Source of the DNA: Streptomyces actinomycinicus
GTDB taxonomy: Bacteria > Actinomycetota > Actinomycetes > Streptomycetales > Streptomycetaceae
Length of the DNA: 64,000 nt
Direction of reading: 5' to 3'
Assembly (NCBI RefSeq): GCF_016741775.1
Contig: NZ_JAERRK010000001.1
Coordinates: 682,001-746,000, forward strand
Part shown: in pieces, positions 8,223-20,063 of the stretch
Layout: each line of letters begins with the position of its first letter
How positions within the stretch are numbered: the stretch's first letter is position 1
Notes under the pieces: generated by a model
Databases searched by the model: none
Seen by the model: only the letters and a program-made list of their open reading frames with translations
What the model was told of the DNA's origin: nothing
Program-made: the position numbers and the translations under genes

Positions 8223-9416
8223 TCAGATGGCGTACGGCCAGACGGTCAGCATGTACGCGCCGTACCAGCAGCCGAACAGCGCACCGCCGCCCAGCACCAT
8301 CGCGGCGGTGCCGTTGCGCGCCCGGGCGAGCGCACGCGCGAGCGGGACGAGGAACAGCACGGCAGGGACCACCAGGCGCAGCTTGGAGTGGTAGAAACTG
8401 CTCTGCCCGAGCGTCAGGACGAGGATGCCGGTGCCGTAGACGACCAGCGGCGGCCAGGTGCGCCGGCGCCAGGTGACGGCGGTGGCGTCGATGAGGGCGA
8501 GCAGGAGGACCGCCGTGCTGACGGGCACCCACCCCTCACCGTGCGCCAGCGTCTCGCCGAGGAAGTGCACGAAGGAACCGCCGCTGTCCCAGCGGGTGTC
8601 CCAGCCGGCCTTCTGGATCGTGAACCAGGCGTCCGGCCGGCCCGCCCGGCGGCCCACCCACCACAGGTAGAGCGGCGTCCCCGCGCAGCCCACCAGGACC
8701 GCGGCGAGGGGCCGCCGGTCCGCTCGGCGGGTCCGCGCCAGCCACAGCGCCACGGCGGCGGCCAGGGCCGCCACCGCCGCCACCCCGGCCGGCCGGGTCA
8801 GGCCCGCCAGCAGCGCCGAGACGCCCGCGGTCAGCCAGGCCCGCCGCCGTGCGGCCAGCAGGGTCCCGGCGGACAGGGCGAGGAACAGCGACTCGCTGTA
8901 GCCCATGACGAAGACGAGAGCCATCGGCTGCGCCGCGGCCAGCAGTACGACGGCGATGAGGGCCGTACGCCGCCCGTACAGCCCGGTCAGCAGCAGGTCG
9001 ACCACGATCAGCGCGGCGACGAGGGCCAGGTTGGCGACGACGATCGCGGCGATGTCGTAGTCCAGGCGGGTCACGGCGTGGACGGCGCGGACGAGCAGCG
9101 GGTACAGCGGGAAGAACGCGAGATTGTTGCCGGCGACCCGGCCCGTGGGGTCGTACGAGAAGCCGTCGGGATAGCCGTGGGCGGCGATCTCCGTGTACAG
9201 CCGGCCGTCCCAGGCGAGCAGCCGGTCCCGCAGGCCGGGTCCGCCCGGCGGGATCATGACGGACAGGACGACGAGGTGCAGGAGGGTGGCCGCGCCGTAG
9301 ACCGCGAGCAACGGCCACACCCGGCGTGCCACGCGCAGGCCGCGCCGGCCGGCGCGTTCCGTCGGCAGCGCCTTGCCCGGCCACCGCGCCGCACTCCTGG
9401 ACAAGCGCCGCCTCAC
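8223..9416 (-). CDS. Mannosyltransferase-like multi-pass membrane protein (GT-C fold)
   Basis: The 397-residue integral membrane protein has about ten transmembrane helices. An extracytoplasmic loop near the N-terminus, LAWDGRLYTEIAAHGYP, carries the acidic motif (WDG) common to GT-C polyprenyl-phosphate-dependent glycosyltransferases. Later LAFFPLYPLLVRA and MGYSESLFLALSAG match the PIG-V/actinobacterial mannosyltransferase type. I chose GTG 9416 because AGGGG lies 7 nt upstream and the membrane domain starts soon after; the frame stays open to 9953 but the extension is low-complexity. It probably transfers mannose from polyprenyl phosphate to a cell-envelope acceptor; donor and acceptor are inferred. 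Confidence 0.8.
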   Translation of the reverse strand: MRRRLSRSAARWPGKALPTERAGRRGLRVARRVWPLLAVYGAATLLHLVVLSVMIPPGGPGLRDRLLAWDGRLYTEIAAHGYPDGFSYDPTGRVAGNNLAFFPLYPLLVRAVHAVTRLDYDIAAIVVANLALVAALIVVDLLLTGLYGRRTALIAVVLLAAAQPMALVFVMGYSESLFLALSAGTLLAARRRAWLTAGVSALLAGLTRPAGVAAVAALAAAVALWLARTRRADRRPLAAVLVGCAGTPLYLWWVGRRAGRPDAWFTIQKAGWDTRWDSGGSFVHFLGETLAHGEGWVPVSTAVLLLALIDATAVTWRRRTWPPLVVYGTGILVLTLGQSSFYHSKLRLVVPAVLFLVPLARALARARNGTAAMVLGGGALFGCWYGAYMLTVWPYAI

Positions 9417-9572
9417 CCCGCTTCCCCTGACGCCGGGCCGCGAGCCGGCCGTGCCCCGATACTGCGCCCGATCCCTGCCCGCGGCGACTCGGGACCGGCC
9501 CCTGGAGTTGGCATCCGGGGGGCGGCGGTACGACCCTCGGAACATGGACCTCGTCCGAGGGGCGTCCCGGAG

Positions 9573-9740
9573 GTGAGCCGGCTGGCGCTGCTCAACCCCG
9601 AGGTGATGCACGTGATCGCGGGCTTCGCGGGCATCGCGGTGGTCTGCGTGTACGCGCTGCTGGTGATGCTGGTCCGCAAGGTCCACGGCAGACCACCGAG
9701 CGGCCTGCCCCCGAGGGAACGGCCCCCGAGCGGCCGCTGA
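9573..9740 (+). CDS. Small single-span membrane protein (55 aa)
   Basis: This short frame encodes a polar start, one hydrophobic helix (MHVIAGFAGIAVVCVYALLV) and a basic Pro/Arg tail, a typical small membrane protein. The GTG at 9573 immediately follows GGAG, which is too close to be a normal ribosome-binding site; ATG at 9606 is an alternative. It is divergent from the mannosyltransferase-like gene with 156 bp between starts. Function unknown; it could be a chance frame, but the hydrophobic block followed by positive residues argues for a real protein. Confidence 0.45.
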   Translation: MSRLALLNPEVMHVIAGFAGIAVVCVYALLVMLVRKVHGRPPSGLPPRERPPSGR

Positions 9741-9916
9741 GCGCGGGAGGGGACCCGCTGACCGCCGCAGCGGGGCTGCCGTCCGGAGGGGGGAATGCCG
9801 CTGAGCCGGGTCGCCGCAGGGGCGGCCGGCCCGGGACGCGAGCCCCCGCGACTCGCCTGTCACACCCCCCGCGTACGCTGTATGGCTGTCATCGGGGGAT
9901 CGACGGGGGAGCAGTC

Positions 9917-10531
9917 GTGTGGGAGAGTGTGGGGTCGCTGGCGGCCGGGCCATGGATCTATGCCGTGGTGGCCCTGTCCGTGCTGCTCGACGTGTTCCTG
10001 CCGGTGCTGCCGAGCGGCGTCCTGGTCATCACGGCCGCCACGGCGGCGGCGGCCGGTTCGGGCGCGGCGGCCGGCCGGGTCCCGCATGACGTGCCGGACA
10101 TCCTGGCCCTGATCCTCTCCGCGGCGACCGCGTCGGTCCTCGGTGACCTGGTCGCCTACCGGCTGGCCTGGCGCGGCGGCGAGCGGCTGGACCGTGCGAT
10201 AGCCCGCTCGCGACGCCTCACCACCGCGCAGGAACGTCTCGGCGAGGCTCTCGCCCGGGGCGGCGGCGCACTGGTCGTCCTCGCCCGCTTCGCCCCGGCG
10301 GGCCGCTCGATCGTCTCCTTCTGCGCCGGTGCCGCGCACCGGCGCCCCCGTGACTTCGTCCCCTGGTCCGCCCTGGCCGGCCTCTCCTGGGCCGCCTACA
10401 GCGTCGCCCTCGGCTACTACGGAGCCCAGTGGCTGGGCGCGACCTGGCTCTCGACGGCCGTCTCGGTGGCCGCCCTCTTCGCGGCGGGCGCGGCGGCGGG
10501 CTTCCTGGTCCGCCGCCGCCCGGCATCCTGA
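9917..10531 (+). CDS. DedA/VTT-domain membrane protein
   Basis: The 204-residue DedA-family protein probably flips or recycles polyprenyl phosphate or phospholipid at the membrane, as shown for some family members. N-terminal helix LLDVFLPVLPSGVLVI matches the DedA entry helix with its Pro-x-Pro re-entrant motif. SVLGDLVAYRLAWRGGERL, ARFAPAGRSIVSFCAGAA (the FxRxxPxxR-like motif) and VPWSALAGLSWAAYSVALGYYGA are family hallmarks. The start is GTG 9917; upstream GGGGGA is a fair ribosome-binding site. A perfect hairpin follows at 10588. Confidence 0.88.
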   Translation: MWESVGSLAAGPWIYAVVALSVLLDVFLPVLPSGVLVITAATAAAAGSGAAAGRVPHDVPDILALILSAATASVLGDLVAYRLAWRGGERLDRAIARSRRLTTAQERLGEALARGGGALVVLARFAPAGRSIVSFCAGAAHRRPRDFVPWSALAGLSWAAYSVALGYYGAQWLGATWLSTAVSVAALFAAGAAAGFLVRRRPAS

Positions 10532-10587
10532 CGAGCAGCAGCGCAGGATCCTCACCGGCGGGGGCGCGCGCGTGGGCGCCGGCCGGT

Positions 10588-10615
10588 GCAGTTCCCCAGG
10601 GACGCGGGGAACTGC
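10588..10615. terminator. Perfect inverted repeat, terminator and dispersed-repeat copy
   Basis: GCAGTTCCCC (10588-10597) pairs with GGGGAACTGC (10606-10615) over an 8 nt loop. It lies between the convergent DedA and HNH genes and is a copy of the GTTCCCCGCG-type element found elsewhere in this window, so it probably ends transcription from both sides. Confidence 0.7.
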
Positions 10616-10686
10616 GCGGCCGGCCGTGACGGGCCCGCGGCCGGGATCCGGCCGCACGCCCTGCCGCCCTGGTCCGGGCCGGAGGC

Positions 10687-11331
10687 TCAGCAGCCGGCCA
10701 GGTAGTTCGTCAGCGCGCTCTTCTCGGCGGAGTCCACCGAGAGGTTGTAGTAGTACTTCACCTGCACCCACGCCCGTACGTACGTGCAGAGGTACGAGGA
10801 CCGGGACGGCACCCACGTGGCCGGGTCCTGGTCGCCCTTGGCCTGGTTGACGTTGTCGGTCACCGCGATCAGCTGCGGCCGGGTGAGGTCGTTGGCGAAG
10901 GCCTGCCGCTGGGCGGTCGTCCACTTGCCCGCCCCGGAGTCCCAGGCCTCGGCCAGCGGCACGAGGTGGTCGATGTCGAGGTCGGACGCGGCGGTCCAGG
11001 TGGCACCGTCGTACGGCGAGTACCAGCTGCCGCTGGTCGCGGCGCAGGAGGAATCGGTGACGACGTTCGAGCCGTCCCGCTTCAGGACCGTCTCGCGGGT
11101 GTTGCAGGAGCCGCTGACGGTGATCCAGTGCGGGAACAGGTCGCGGCTGTATCCGGTGCGGTTCTCGGTGGCCACGGTCAGCTGCGAGAGGTAGCTGCGG
11201 GCGGTGGCGCCGCTGACCGGCGTCGGGAGGGCCGCGGAGGCGCTGGGGGAGTTGAAGAGGGCGGCGGAGGCTATGAGTCCGGTGAGGGCGGCGAGTATGC
11301 TCACCCGTCGACGCGCGTAGAACTTCGGCAT
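10687..11331 (-). CDS. Secreted HNH-family nuclease (GmrSD C-terminal/DUF1524-like)
   Basis: The 214-residue protein has a clear signal peptide (MPKFYARRRVSILAALTGL..., cleavage after ASA near residue 33) and a C-terminal HNH-like nuclease domain. DLDIDHLVPLAEAWDSG carries the DH pair, NDLTRPQLIAVTDNVNQAKGDQDPATW carries the Asn and downstream residues, and Cys residues probably form disulfides. Such secreted nucleases are common in Streptomyces and may scavenge extracellular DNA. ATG 11331 was chosen because the signal peptide starts there; GGGAG lies 7 nt before it. Longer in-frame starts add only low-complexity sequence. Confidence 0.85.
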   Translation of the reverse strand: MPKFYARRRVSILAALTGLIASAALFNSPSASAALPTPVSGATARSYLSQLTVATENRTGYSRDLFPHWITVSGSCNTRETVLKRDGSNVVTDSSCAATSGSWYSPYDGATWTAASDLDIDHLVPLAEAWDSGAGKWTTAQRQAFANDLTRPQLIAVTDNVNQAKGDQDPATWVPSRSSYLCTYVRAWVQVKYYYNLSVDSAEKSALTNYLAGC

Positions 11332-11487
11332 GGAGGAACTCCCTTGTGGGGTGGGGGTGTTGGAGCCCGGGCGAGGGAATGCTCGCGGGCCTGTGTTGCC
11401 GGAGGGTGAGCGCTCGGTGAGAATGTAGTGACGCGTCCATGTCATGCCAAGGTTGACCGCGGAACCTTCACATCCCGTACGATGGGC

Positions 11488-11635
11488 GGCGCAGAAGGGG
11501 AGTAGCTCTTCGCCGGACCGTCGACATACTGCTCAGCGAGCCTGAGCCGGCGCCCGGAGGCGGACCCTCGATCCCGTCGAGGCCGCCAGCGAGACCTTCG
11601 GCAAGCAGTGCACGCCCGTGCCCCCGGCACGGGCG
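11488..11635 (+). promoter_or_regulatory. yybP-ykoY (Mn2+-sensing) riboswitch with terminator hairpin
   Basis: The leader contains both hallmarks of the yybP-ykoY aptamer: AAGGGGAGTAGC (11495-11506) near the 5' end and CAGCGAGACCTTCGGC (11587-11602) near the 3' end, with paired arms between. A perfect 10 bp hairpin (CGCCCGTGCC 11613-11622 / GGCACGGGCG 11626-11635) follows and is a good candidate expression platform. The downstream gene is a TMEM165/GDT1 cation exporter, the gene type this riboswitch controls elsewhere. Mn2+ binding should allow read-through and export. Confidence 0.82.
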
Positions 11636-11715
11636 CCGAGTGCGCTGCCGTGCCGAGGTGTCATCGCGTGACGTACCGCACTCTCGGTGGGGCAGCCCCG
11701 ACCGATTGAGGAACC

Positions 11716-12297
11716 TTGATCAGCATCACCGTGACGGCGCTCGTCTTCGGCGTCATCTTCCTCGCCGAACTGCCGGACAAGACCGCGCTCGCCGGCCTCG
11801 TCCTCGGCACCCGCTACCGCGCCTCGTACGTCTTCGCGGGCGTCGCCGCCGCCTTCCTGCTGCACGTCGTGCTCGCCGTCGCCGCCGGCAGCGTGCTGAC
11901 CCTGCTGCCGCAGCAGATCGTGCACGCCCTCACCGGCGTCCTCTTCCTCGGCGGTGCCGCGATGCTGCTGCTGAAGAAGGACGAGGACGAGGAAGAGGTC
12001 AAGAAGCCCGCCGACCAGTCCTTCTGGAAGGTCGCGGGGACCGGCTTCATGCTGATCCTGGTCGCCGAGTTCGGCGACCTCACCCAGATCATGACCGCCA
12101 ACCTCGCCGCCCGCTACGACGACCCGCTCTCCGTCGGCCTCGGTGCGGTGCTCGGTCTGTGGGCCGTCGCCGGGCTCGGCATCGTGGGCGGGAAGGCCCT
12201 GATGAAGCGGGTGCCGCTGCGGCTGATCACGCAGATCGCGGCGCTGCTGATGCTGGCGCTCGGTGTGTGGAGCCTGTGGGAAGCCGTGAGCGGCTGA
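11716..12297 (+). CDS. TMEM165/GDT1 (UPF0016) family cation exporter, probably Mn2+
   Basis: The 193-residue protein has six transmembrane helices in two homologous halves. Each half carries an E-x-G-D-(K/R/x)-(T/S)-like motif: AELPDKTA in the first (Pro replaces Gly) and AEFGDLTQ in the second. A short acidic-lysine loop (KKDEDEEEVKK) joins the halves. Family members (Gdt1, Mnx, MneA) export Mn2+ or exchange Ca2+/Mn2+ for H+. The TTG start at 11716 is preceded by GAGGAA. The Mn2+ riboswitch upstream strongly supports a manganese-efflux role. Confidence 0.9.
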   Translation: MISITVTALVFGVIFLAELPDKTALAGLVLGTRYRASYVFAGVAAAFLLHVVLAVAAGSVLTLLPQQIVHALTGVLFLGGAAMLLLKKDEDEEEVKKPADQSFWKVAGTGFMLILVAEFGDLTQIMTANLAARYDDPLSVGLGAVLGLWAVAGLGIVGGKALMKRVPLRLITQIAALLMLALGVWSLWEAVSG

Positions 12298-12493
12298 GCT
12301 GAACTGCGGGTGAACGCTCGACGGGGGTGGTGGCGGGACCCGGCGCTATTTTGTACCGTGGAGAAACAAAGTGGCTCCCGTCCGTTTTCCCTGACCGGCG
12401 GACGGGGCCGCCTTGTCTCTCCGGGACACCCCCGGGGGGCCTCAAGGGGGACCTCATCCGTACGTTCCCCCGCACCGTGTCCTGGAGCTGCCG

Positions 12494-13162
12494 ATGCCGG
12501 CCACCGCCACGCCCGCCGTTCTCACCGCCCGCGCCCTCCTGCTCGACATGGACGGCACCCTCGTCAACTCGGACGCCGTGGTCGAGCGCATCTGGCGGCG
12601 CTGGGCCGAGCGGCACGGGCTCGACGGCGACGAGGTGATGAAGGTCGTGCACGGCCGACAGGGCCACGCGTCCATGGCCGTACTCCTGCCCGGCCGGCCG
12701 GTCGAGCAGAACCTCGCCGACAACGCCCGCATGCTCGCCGAGGAGACCGCCGACACCGAGGGCGTGGTCGAGGTTCCCGGTGCGAGCGTCTTCCTCGCCG
12801 CGCTGTCCGGGCTGCCGCACGCGCTGGTGACCTCGGCGGACGTCGCCCTGTCCACGGCCCGCATGAACGCCGCCGGGCTGCCGCTGCCCGACGTCCGTGT
12901 CACCGCGGAGTCGGTGGGGGCGAGCAAGCCCGACCCTGAGGGTTTCCTCAAGGGCGCCGCGGAACTGGGTGTCGATCCGGCCGACTGCATCGTCTTCGAG
13001 GACTCCGGTGCGGGGATCGCTGCGGGGCGTGCCGCGGGGATGCGGGTCGTGGGGGTCGGGCCGCGTGCGGGCGCCCACCGGCCGGACGTGCTCGTGTCCG
13101 ACCTCACGCAGGTGAGCGTCGAGGGGCCGGCCGACGGCACGATACGTCTGCGGGTCGGCTGA
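12494..13162 (+). CDS. HAD-superfamily phosphatase (HAD-IA, sugar-phosphatase type)
   Basis: The 222-residue HAD hydrolase has all four motifs. Motif I is LLLDMDGTLVNSD (nucleophile Asp near 18, with general acid Asp two later), motif II VTSAD (Ser/Thr), motif III the Lys in ASKPDPEGFL, and motif IV IVFEDSGAGIAAGRAAG. A C1 helical cap lies between motifs I and II. It resembles sugar-phosphate/glycerol-3-phosphate phosphatases of the YfbT/DOG type; the substrate is not determined by sequence. ATG 12494 has GGAG 8-9 nt upstream; the region 12298-12493 holds its promoter but no gene. Confidence 0.88.
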   Translation: MPATATPAVLTARALLLDMDGTLVNSDAVVERIWRRWAERHGLDGDEVMKVVHGRQGHASMAVLLPGRPVEQNLADNARMLAEETADTEGVVEVPGASVFLAALSGLPHALVTSADVALSTARMNAAGLPLPDVRVTAESVGASKPDPEGFLKGAAELGVDPADCIVFEDSGAGIAAGRAAGMRVVGVGPRAGAHRPDVLVSDLTQVSVEGPADGTIRLRVG

Positions 13163-13206
13163 GCGGCGGGCGCTGGGCGCCGGTGCGGTGGCGGGGGCGG
13201 GTCTTC

Positions 13207-13397
13207 GGGTGCGGGCCGGTTGTGGCTGGTCGCGCCGTTCCCCGCGCCCCTCGGGGGTTGGGGTGGGCGTGTTTTGAGGGGCGCGGTGGGGGCGTTTTGC
13301 CGTGAGCCGTCGGTCGGTTGTGCGGGTGCGGGCCGGTTGTGGCTGGTCGCGCCGTTCCCCGCGCCCCTCGGGGGTTGGGGTGGGCGTGTTTTGAGGG
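13207..13397. repeat. 74 bp direct repeat made of the dispersed GTTCCCCGCGCCCC element
   Basis: Positions 13207-13280 and 13324-13397 are identical over 74 bp. Each copy contains GGCTGGTCGCGCCGTTCCCC followed by GCGCCCCTCGGGGG, a version of an element also found at 10588, 21955, 35205, 52215 and 57013. It fills the gap between two convergent genes (HAD phosphatase and peptidoglycan-binding protein). Confidence 0.9.
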
Positions 13398-13421
13398 GGC
13401 CCGCGCCCAGCTGGTGGTGTC

Positions 13422-17158
<3,737 letters not shown>

Positions 17159-17324
17159 GCCGGTCATTGTCGGCAGGCGTCCCGCAGCTTCCGCAACCCG
17201 ATATCCGGGGGCGGCGGCGCCGGTGGTGCCGGGCGCGGGCGGGTGCGCGAGCCGTTTGTGGGACGGGTTCCGGGTCACCCGAAGGAAGAGCCGGCCAGCG
17301 GGGCCGGCCCGACCGGAGGGCAGC

Positions 17325-18005
17325 ATGTCCACAGGCCTGATCATTCTGCTTATCGTGATCGCGGCGGTCGTGGTCGCCGGGGCGGCCACCTTGATCCTGC
17401 GCAGCCGAGCCGGGCACGGCGGGTCCGCCCTGAAGCGGCGCTTCGGACCCGAGTACGAGCGGGCCGTCGCCCTGCACGACGGGGACACCAAGGCCGCCGA
17501 ACGGGAACTGTCCGAGCGCGTGGAACGCCACGGCGACCTGCGGGAACGCCCGCTCGACGCAGCTCAGCGCGAGCAGTACGCGGACCGCTGGACGGCCGTG
17601 CAGGAACACTTCGTCGACTCGCCGCGGCAGGCGGTGGCCGAGGCCGACCGGCTCCTCGGGGAGCTGGCGGCGCTGCGCGGATACCCCGACGGCGGGCGCT
17701 ACGAGGAGCAGCTCGCCGCGCTGTCCGTGCACCACGCCGAGCACGTCGAGGGCTACCGCCAGGTGCACCGGGTGGCCCGTGCGGGCGCCGGCAGCGGGAT
17801 GAGCGAGGACGGCCCGGGGACCGAGGAGATGCGGTCGGCGCTGCTCGGGGCCCGCGCCCTCTTCGACGACCTGACCAGCGCGGAGTCCGGCCGTCACCGT
17901 GCTGCCCACGGCACCGGCCGGCCCGAGACGCCCGCCGGCAGCCGGTCCCACGCGCGCTCCCACGCGCCGTGGGCCCTGCACCGGAGCCGACCGAAGGAGA
18001 GCTGA
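17325..18005 (+). CDS. Single-span membrane protein, first of a related pair
   Basis: The 226-residue protein has one N-terminal transmembrane helix (3-26) and a cytoplasmic region. Residues about 60-115 (DRWTAVQEHFVDSPRQAVAEADRLLGELAA) resemble a segment in the next gene (ERWEQRMREVAVGFVDEPRTAVEQADRTLEEIA). The two are probably paralogues or share a domain. ATG 17325 follows GGAGGGC. It lies 5 bp upstream of the next gene on the same strand, suggesting an operon. The family is known in Streptomyces as hypothetical. Confidence 0.8.
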   Translation: MSTGLIILLIVIAAVVVAGAATLILRSRAGHGGSALKRRFGPEYERAVALHDGDTKAAERELSERVERHGDLRERPLDAAQREQYADRWTAVQEHFVDSPRQAVAEADRLLGELAALRGYPDGGRYEEQLAALSVHHAEHVEGYRQVHRVARAGAGSGMSEDGPGTEEMRSALLGARALFDDLTSAESGRHRAAHGTGRPETPAGSRSHARSHAPWALHRSRPKES

Positions 18006-18010
18006 GCACC

Positions 18011-19132
18011 ATGCCGGACAGGACGAGCGGCGCCGGCGGCGACCGGCGGCCCACGGAACGCTACTCCCGCATGCCGGGAGAGGAGTGGGTGCCGGAGCAG
18101 GAGTCGGCGCAGACGGACGAGTGGGCGCCGGGCGATGCGACGCCGGGGCGGCGGGCGCGGAGGGAGCCCAGGGCGGAGGAACGGCTGCCGGGCGAGCCGG
18201 CCCCGCCCGGCAGGGCGAGCCCCGGCGCGACCGGCACGGAAACGACGGGCCGCGCCCCCAGCCCCGGCACGACGGGCACGACCGGCACGGGTACGACGGG
18301 CCGCGCCCCCGGCCCCGGCACGACGGGCACGACCGGCACGGGTACGACGGGCCGTGCCGCCGGTTCCGGCACCACCGGCACCACCGGCACCACCGGCACC
18401 ACCGGCACCACCGGTACCGGCCGCGAGGGGCTGACCGGCGATGACCGCACCCCGGAGGACGCCCCGCACCAGCAGCCCGGCCACGCGGCCACGGACGCCG
18501 GGGCGCGGCACGGCGCCGAAGGGCTGCGGCCCGGTACGGAGCAGCTGGGGGCCGGGGTGGACGATGGGTTCACGGCCAGCCACCGGTCGGCGACGGCCGC
18601 ACGCGCCGGAGCGGACCCGGGGACCGGGGCGCCCGGCTGGGAGCCGGGGCCGGGTCCGGACGAGAGCCGGATGCCCGACAACGGGCTCGGCGCGCCGGCC
18701 GTCGGCGAGGCCACCGAACGAGAGGCCCGCACCACGGACTCTCCGGCACCGGACGCCTGGCCGGCCGCCGCCGGCAGCCCCTCCGCACCCGGCGCGTCCA
18801 CGGCGCCCGTCCAGCAGCCCGCACCCTCCGGCACCGGTGCGCCGCTGCTGGCCCGGGAGGAGACCGAGCGGTGGGAGCAGCGGATGCGCGAGGTGGCCGT
18901 CGGCTTCGTGGACGAGCCACGCACGGCCGTGGAACAGGCCGACCGCACGCTGGAGGAGATCGCCGCGCGGTTCACCGAGGCCGTCACCCGGCGCCGCCGC
19001 ACCCTGCGCACGTCCTGGGAGGGCGCGGAGGACACGCGGGGCCGCGGACCCGGTTCCGAGTCCGACACCGAACAGCTGCGCCTCGCCCTGCGCGACTACC
19101 GGGACCTGGCCGGACGCCTGCTACACGGCTGA
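18011..19132 (+). CDS. Low-complexity protein with Gly-Thr repeats and shared C-terminal domain
   Basis: The 373-residue hydrophilic protein has no signal peptide. Residues about 75-140 are almost pure Gly/Thr/Pro repeats (17-residue units, then GTT triplets), reflecting tandem DNA repeats. The C-terminal 100 residues (ERWEQRMREVAVGFVDEPRTAVEQADRTLEEIAARF) resemble the preceding gene product. The repeat number is likely to vary between strains. ATG 18011 follows GGAGAGCTGAGCACC. It ends overlapping the convergent DUF1992 gene by 12 bp. Function unknown. Confidence 0.78.
   Translation: MPDRTSGAGGDRRPTERYSRMPGEEWVPEQESAQTDEWAPGDATPGRRARREPRAEERLPGEPAPPGRASPGATGTETTGRAPSPGTTGTTGTGTTGRAPGPGTTGTTGTGTTGRAAGSGTTGTTGTTGTTGTTGTGREGLTGDDRTPEDAPHQQPGHAATDAGARHGAEGLRPGTEQLGAGVDDGFTASHRSATAARAGADPGTGAPGWEPGPGPDESRMPDNGLGAPAVGEATEREARTTDSPAPDAWPAAAGSPSAPGASTAPVQQPAPSGTGAPLLAREETERWEQRMREVAVGFVDEPRTAVEQADRTLEEIAARFTEAVTRRRRTLRTSWEGAEDTRGRGPGSESDTEQLRLALRDYRDLAGRLLHG
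18266..18413 (+). repeat. In-frame tandem repeats coding Gly-Thr-rich sequence
   Basis: A 51 bp unit (17 codons) occurs from 18266 and again from 18317 with few changes. It is followed from about 18369 by five or more copies of a 9 bp unit ACCACCGGC. All periods are multiples of three, so copy-number change would keep the frame. Confidence 0.85.
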
Positions 19133-19555
19133 CCCCGGCACCTCCCGACCGGCGGCAGCCCTGCGCTGCCGCCACTCGCGCACGACCTCCTCGACGTCGT
19201 ACGGCTTCTTGCCCAGCGGGGGGCCGGGCGGAGGCTTGAACATCATGTCGCGGATGAGGACGTTCACGTCCTCGATGATCTTCCGGGCCATCCGTTCCGA
19301 GGGCGCCGCGTAGGCCGCCTCCAGGGCGTCCTCGGCCTGCTTGCGCAGCGCGAGCGCGGGCGGCAGCACGGCCAGCCCCTCACGCACCAACTTCCTCTTG
19401 ACCCACCACAGTTCGTCGTACGTGGAGTCGACGTCGGCGGGCAGCGGCTCGCCCCGGCCCGGCAGCCGGTCGAATTCCCCGCGCCCCTGCGCGTCGCGGA
19501 TCTGCTTGTCCACCCAGGACTCGAACGCAACCCCTGGTGGCTTTCGCTCGGTCAT
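19121..19555 (-). CDS. DUF1992 (DnaJ-homologue DNAJC28-like) protein
   Basis: The 144-residue protein has the DUF1992 signature: FESWVDKQIRDAQGRGEFDRLPGRGEPL followed by DELWWVKRKLVREGL and LPPALALRKQAEDAL. The family also occurs as the main domain of eukaryotic DNAJC28; its molecular role is not established. Length is normal for the bacterial form. ATG 19555 is the only sensible start. It is convergent with and overlaps the upstream low-complexity gene by 12 bp. Confidence 0.88.
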   Translation of the reverse strand: MTERKPPGVAFESWVDKQIRDAQGRGEFDRLPGRGEPLPADVDSTYDELWWVKRKLVREGLAVLPPALALRKQAEDALEAAYAAPSERMARKIIEDVNVLIRDMMFKPPPGPPLGKKPYDVEEVVREWRQRRAAAGREVPGSAV

Positions 19556-19654
19556 GGCCCCATTGTGCCGGACGCGATCCCGCCGGGCGTTTTATCATGC
19601 GGCGGCGGTACGGCAATCCGCCCACCGCACCAGAACGTTTCAGGGGGAGCGCTC

Positions 19655-20047
19655 GTGCTCGAACTCACCATGGCCGCCGTCTCCGGGGCGGACACGGGTG
19701 CCACGGCCGGCATGACGATGGCCGAGGCGCCCAGCGAGCCCGGCGCCGTGCTGCGGGTCGGCCGCGACGCGGCCGTGTGCCGGCTGGTCACCCCCGAGGA
19801 CTGGCTGTTCGTCTCCCGGGTCCACCTGGAGTTCCTGTGCGGCCCCGACGGCACCTGGCAGCTGACCTGGCTGCGCGGCTCGCAGCCCGATCCGGCGTCC
19901 GAGGTGCGGCTCGGCGTCGGCGAGTACGCCCAGCCCCTCGGCTACGGCGCGACCGTGCCGCTGCCGCACGGCGGATCCGGCGAGATCGTCATCCAGGACC
20001 GCACCGAGCCGCGCAGCGTGAACGTGGGCTTCTACCACGAGCTGTGA
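19655..20047 (+). CDS. FHA-like domain protein
   Basis: The 130-residue protein matches a forkhead-associated fold, which binds phosphothreonine peptides. AVLRVGRDAAVCRLV contains the G-R core and DWLFVSRVHLEFLCGPDGTWQLTWL contains the S-R-x-H motif, followed by polar strands. I chose GTG 19655 because AGGGGGAGC lies 5-8 nt upstream; ATG 19670 is possible. It probably reads Ser/Thr kinase signals; the partner kinase is not in this window. Confidence 0.75.
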   Translation: MLELTMAAVSGADTGATAGMTMAEAPSEPGAVLRVGRDAAVCRLVTPEDWLFVSRVHLEFLCGPDGTWQLTWLRGSQPDPASEVRLGVGEYAQPLGYGATVPLPHGGSGEIVIQDRTEPRSVNVGFYHEL

Positions 20048-20063
20048 GGGCCGCCCCGGGCGG

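Noticed and set aside
10687..11331. HNH protein as homing endonuclease or restriction enzyme
   Set aside because: It has a signal peptide and no methyltransferase or intron partner; a secreted nuclease is more likely.
11449..11480. Small gene upstream of the Mn2+ riboswitch
   Set aside because: No start with ribosome-binding site or coding bias; the region is leader and promoter.
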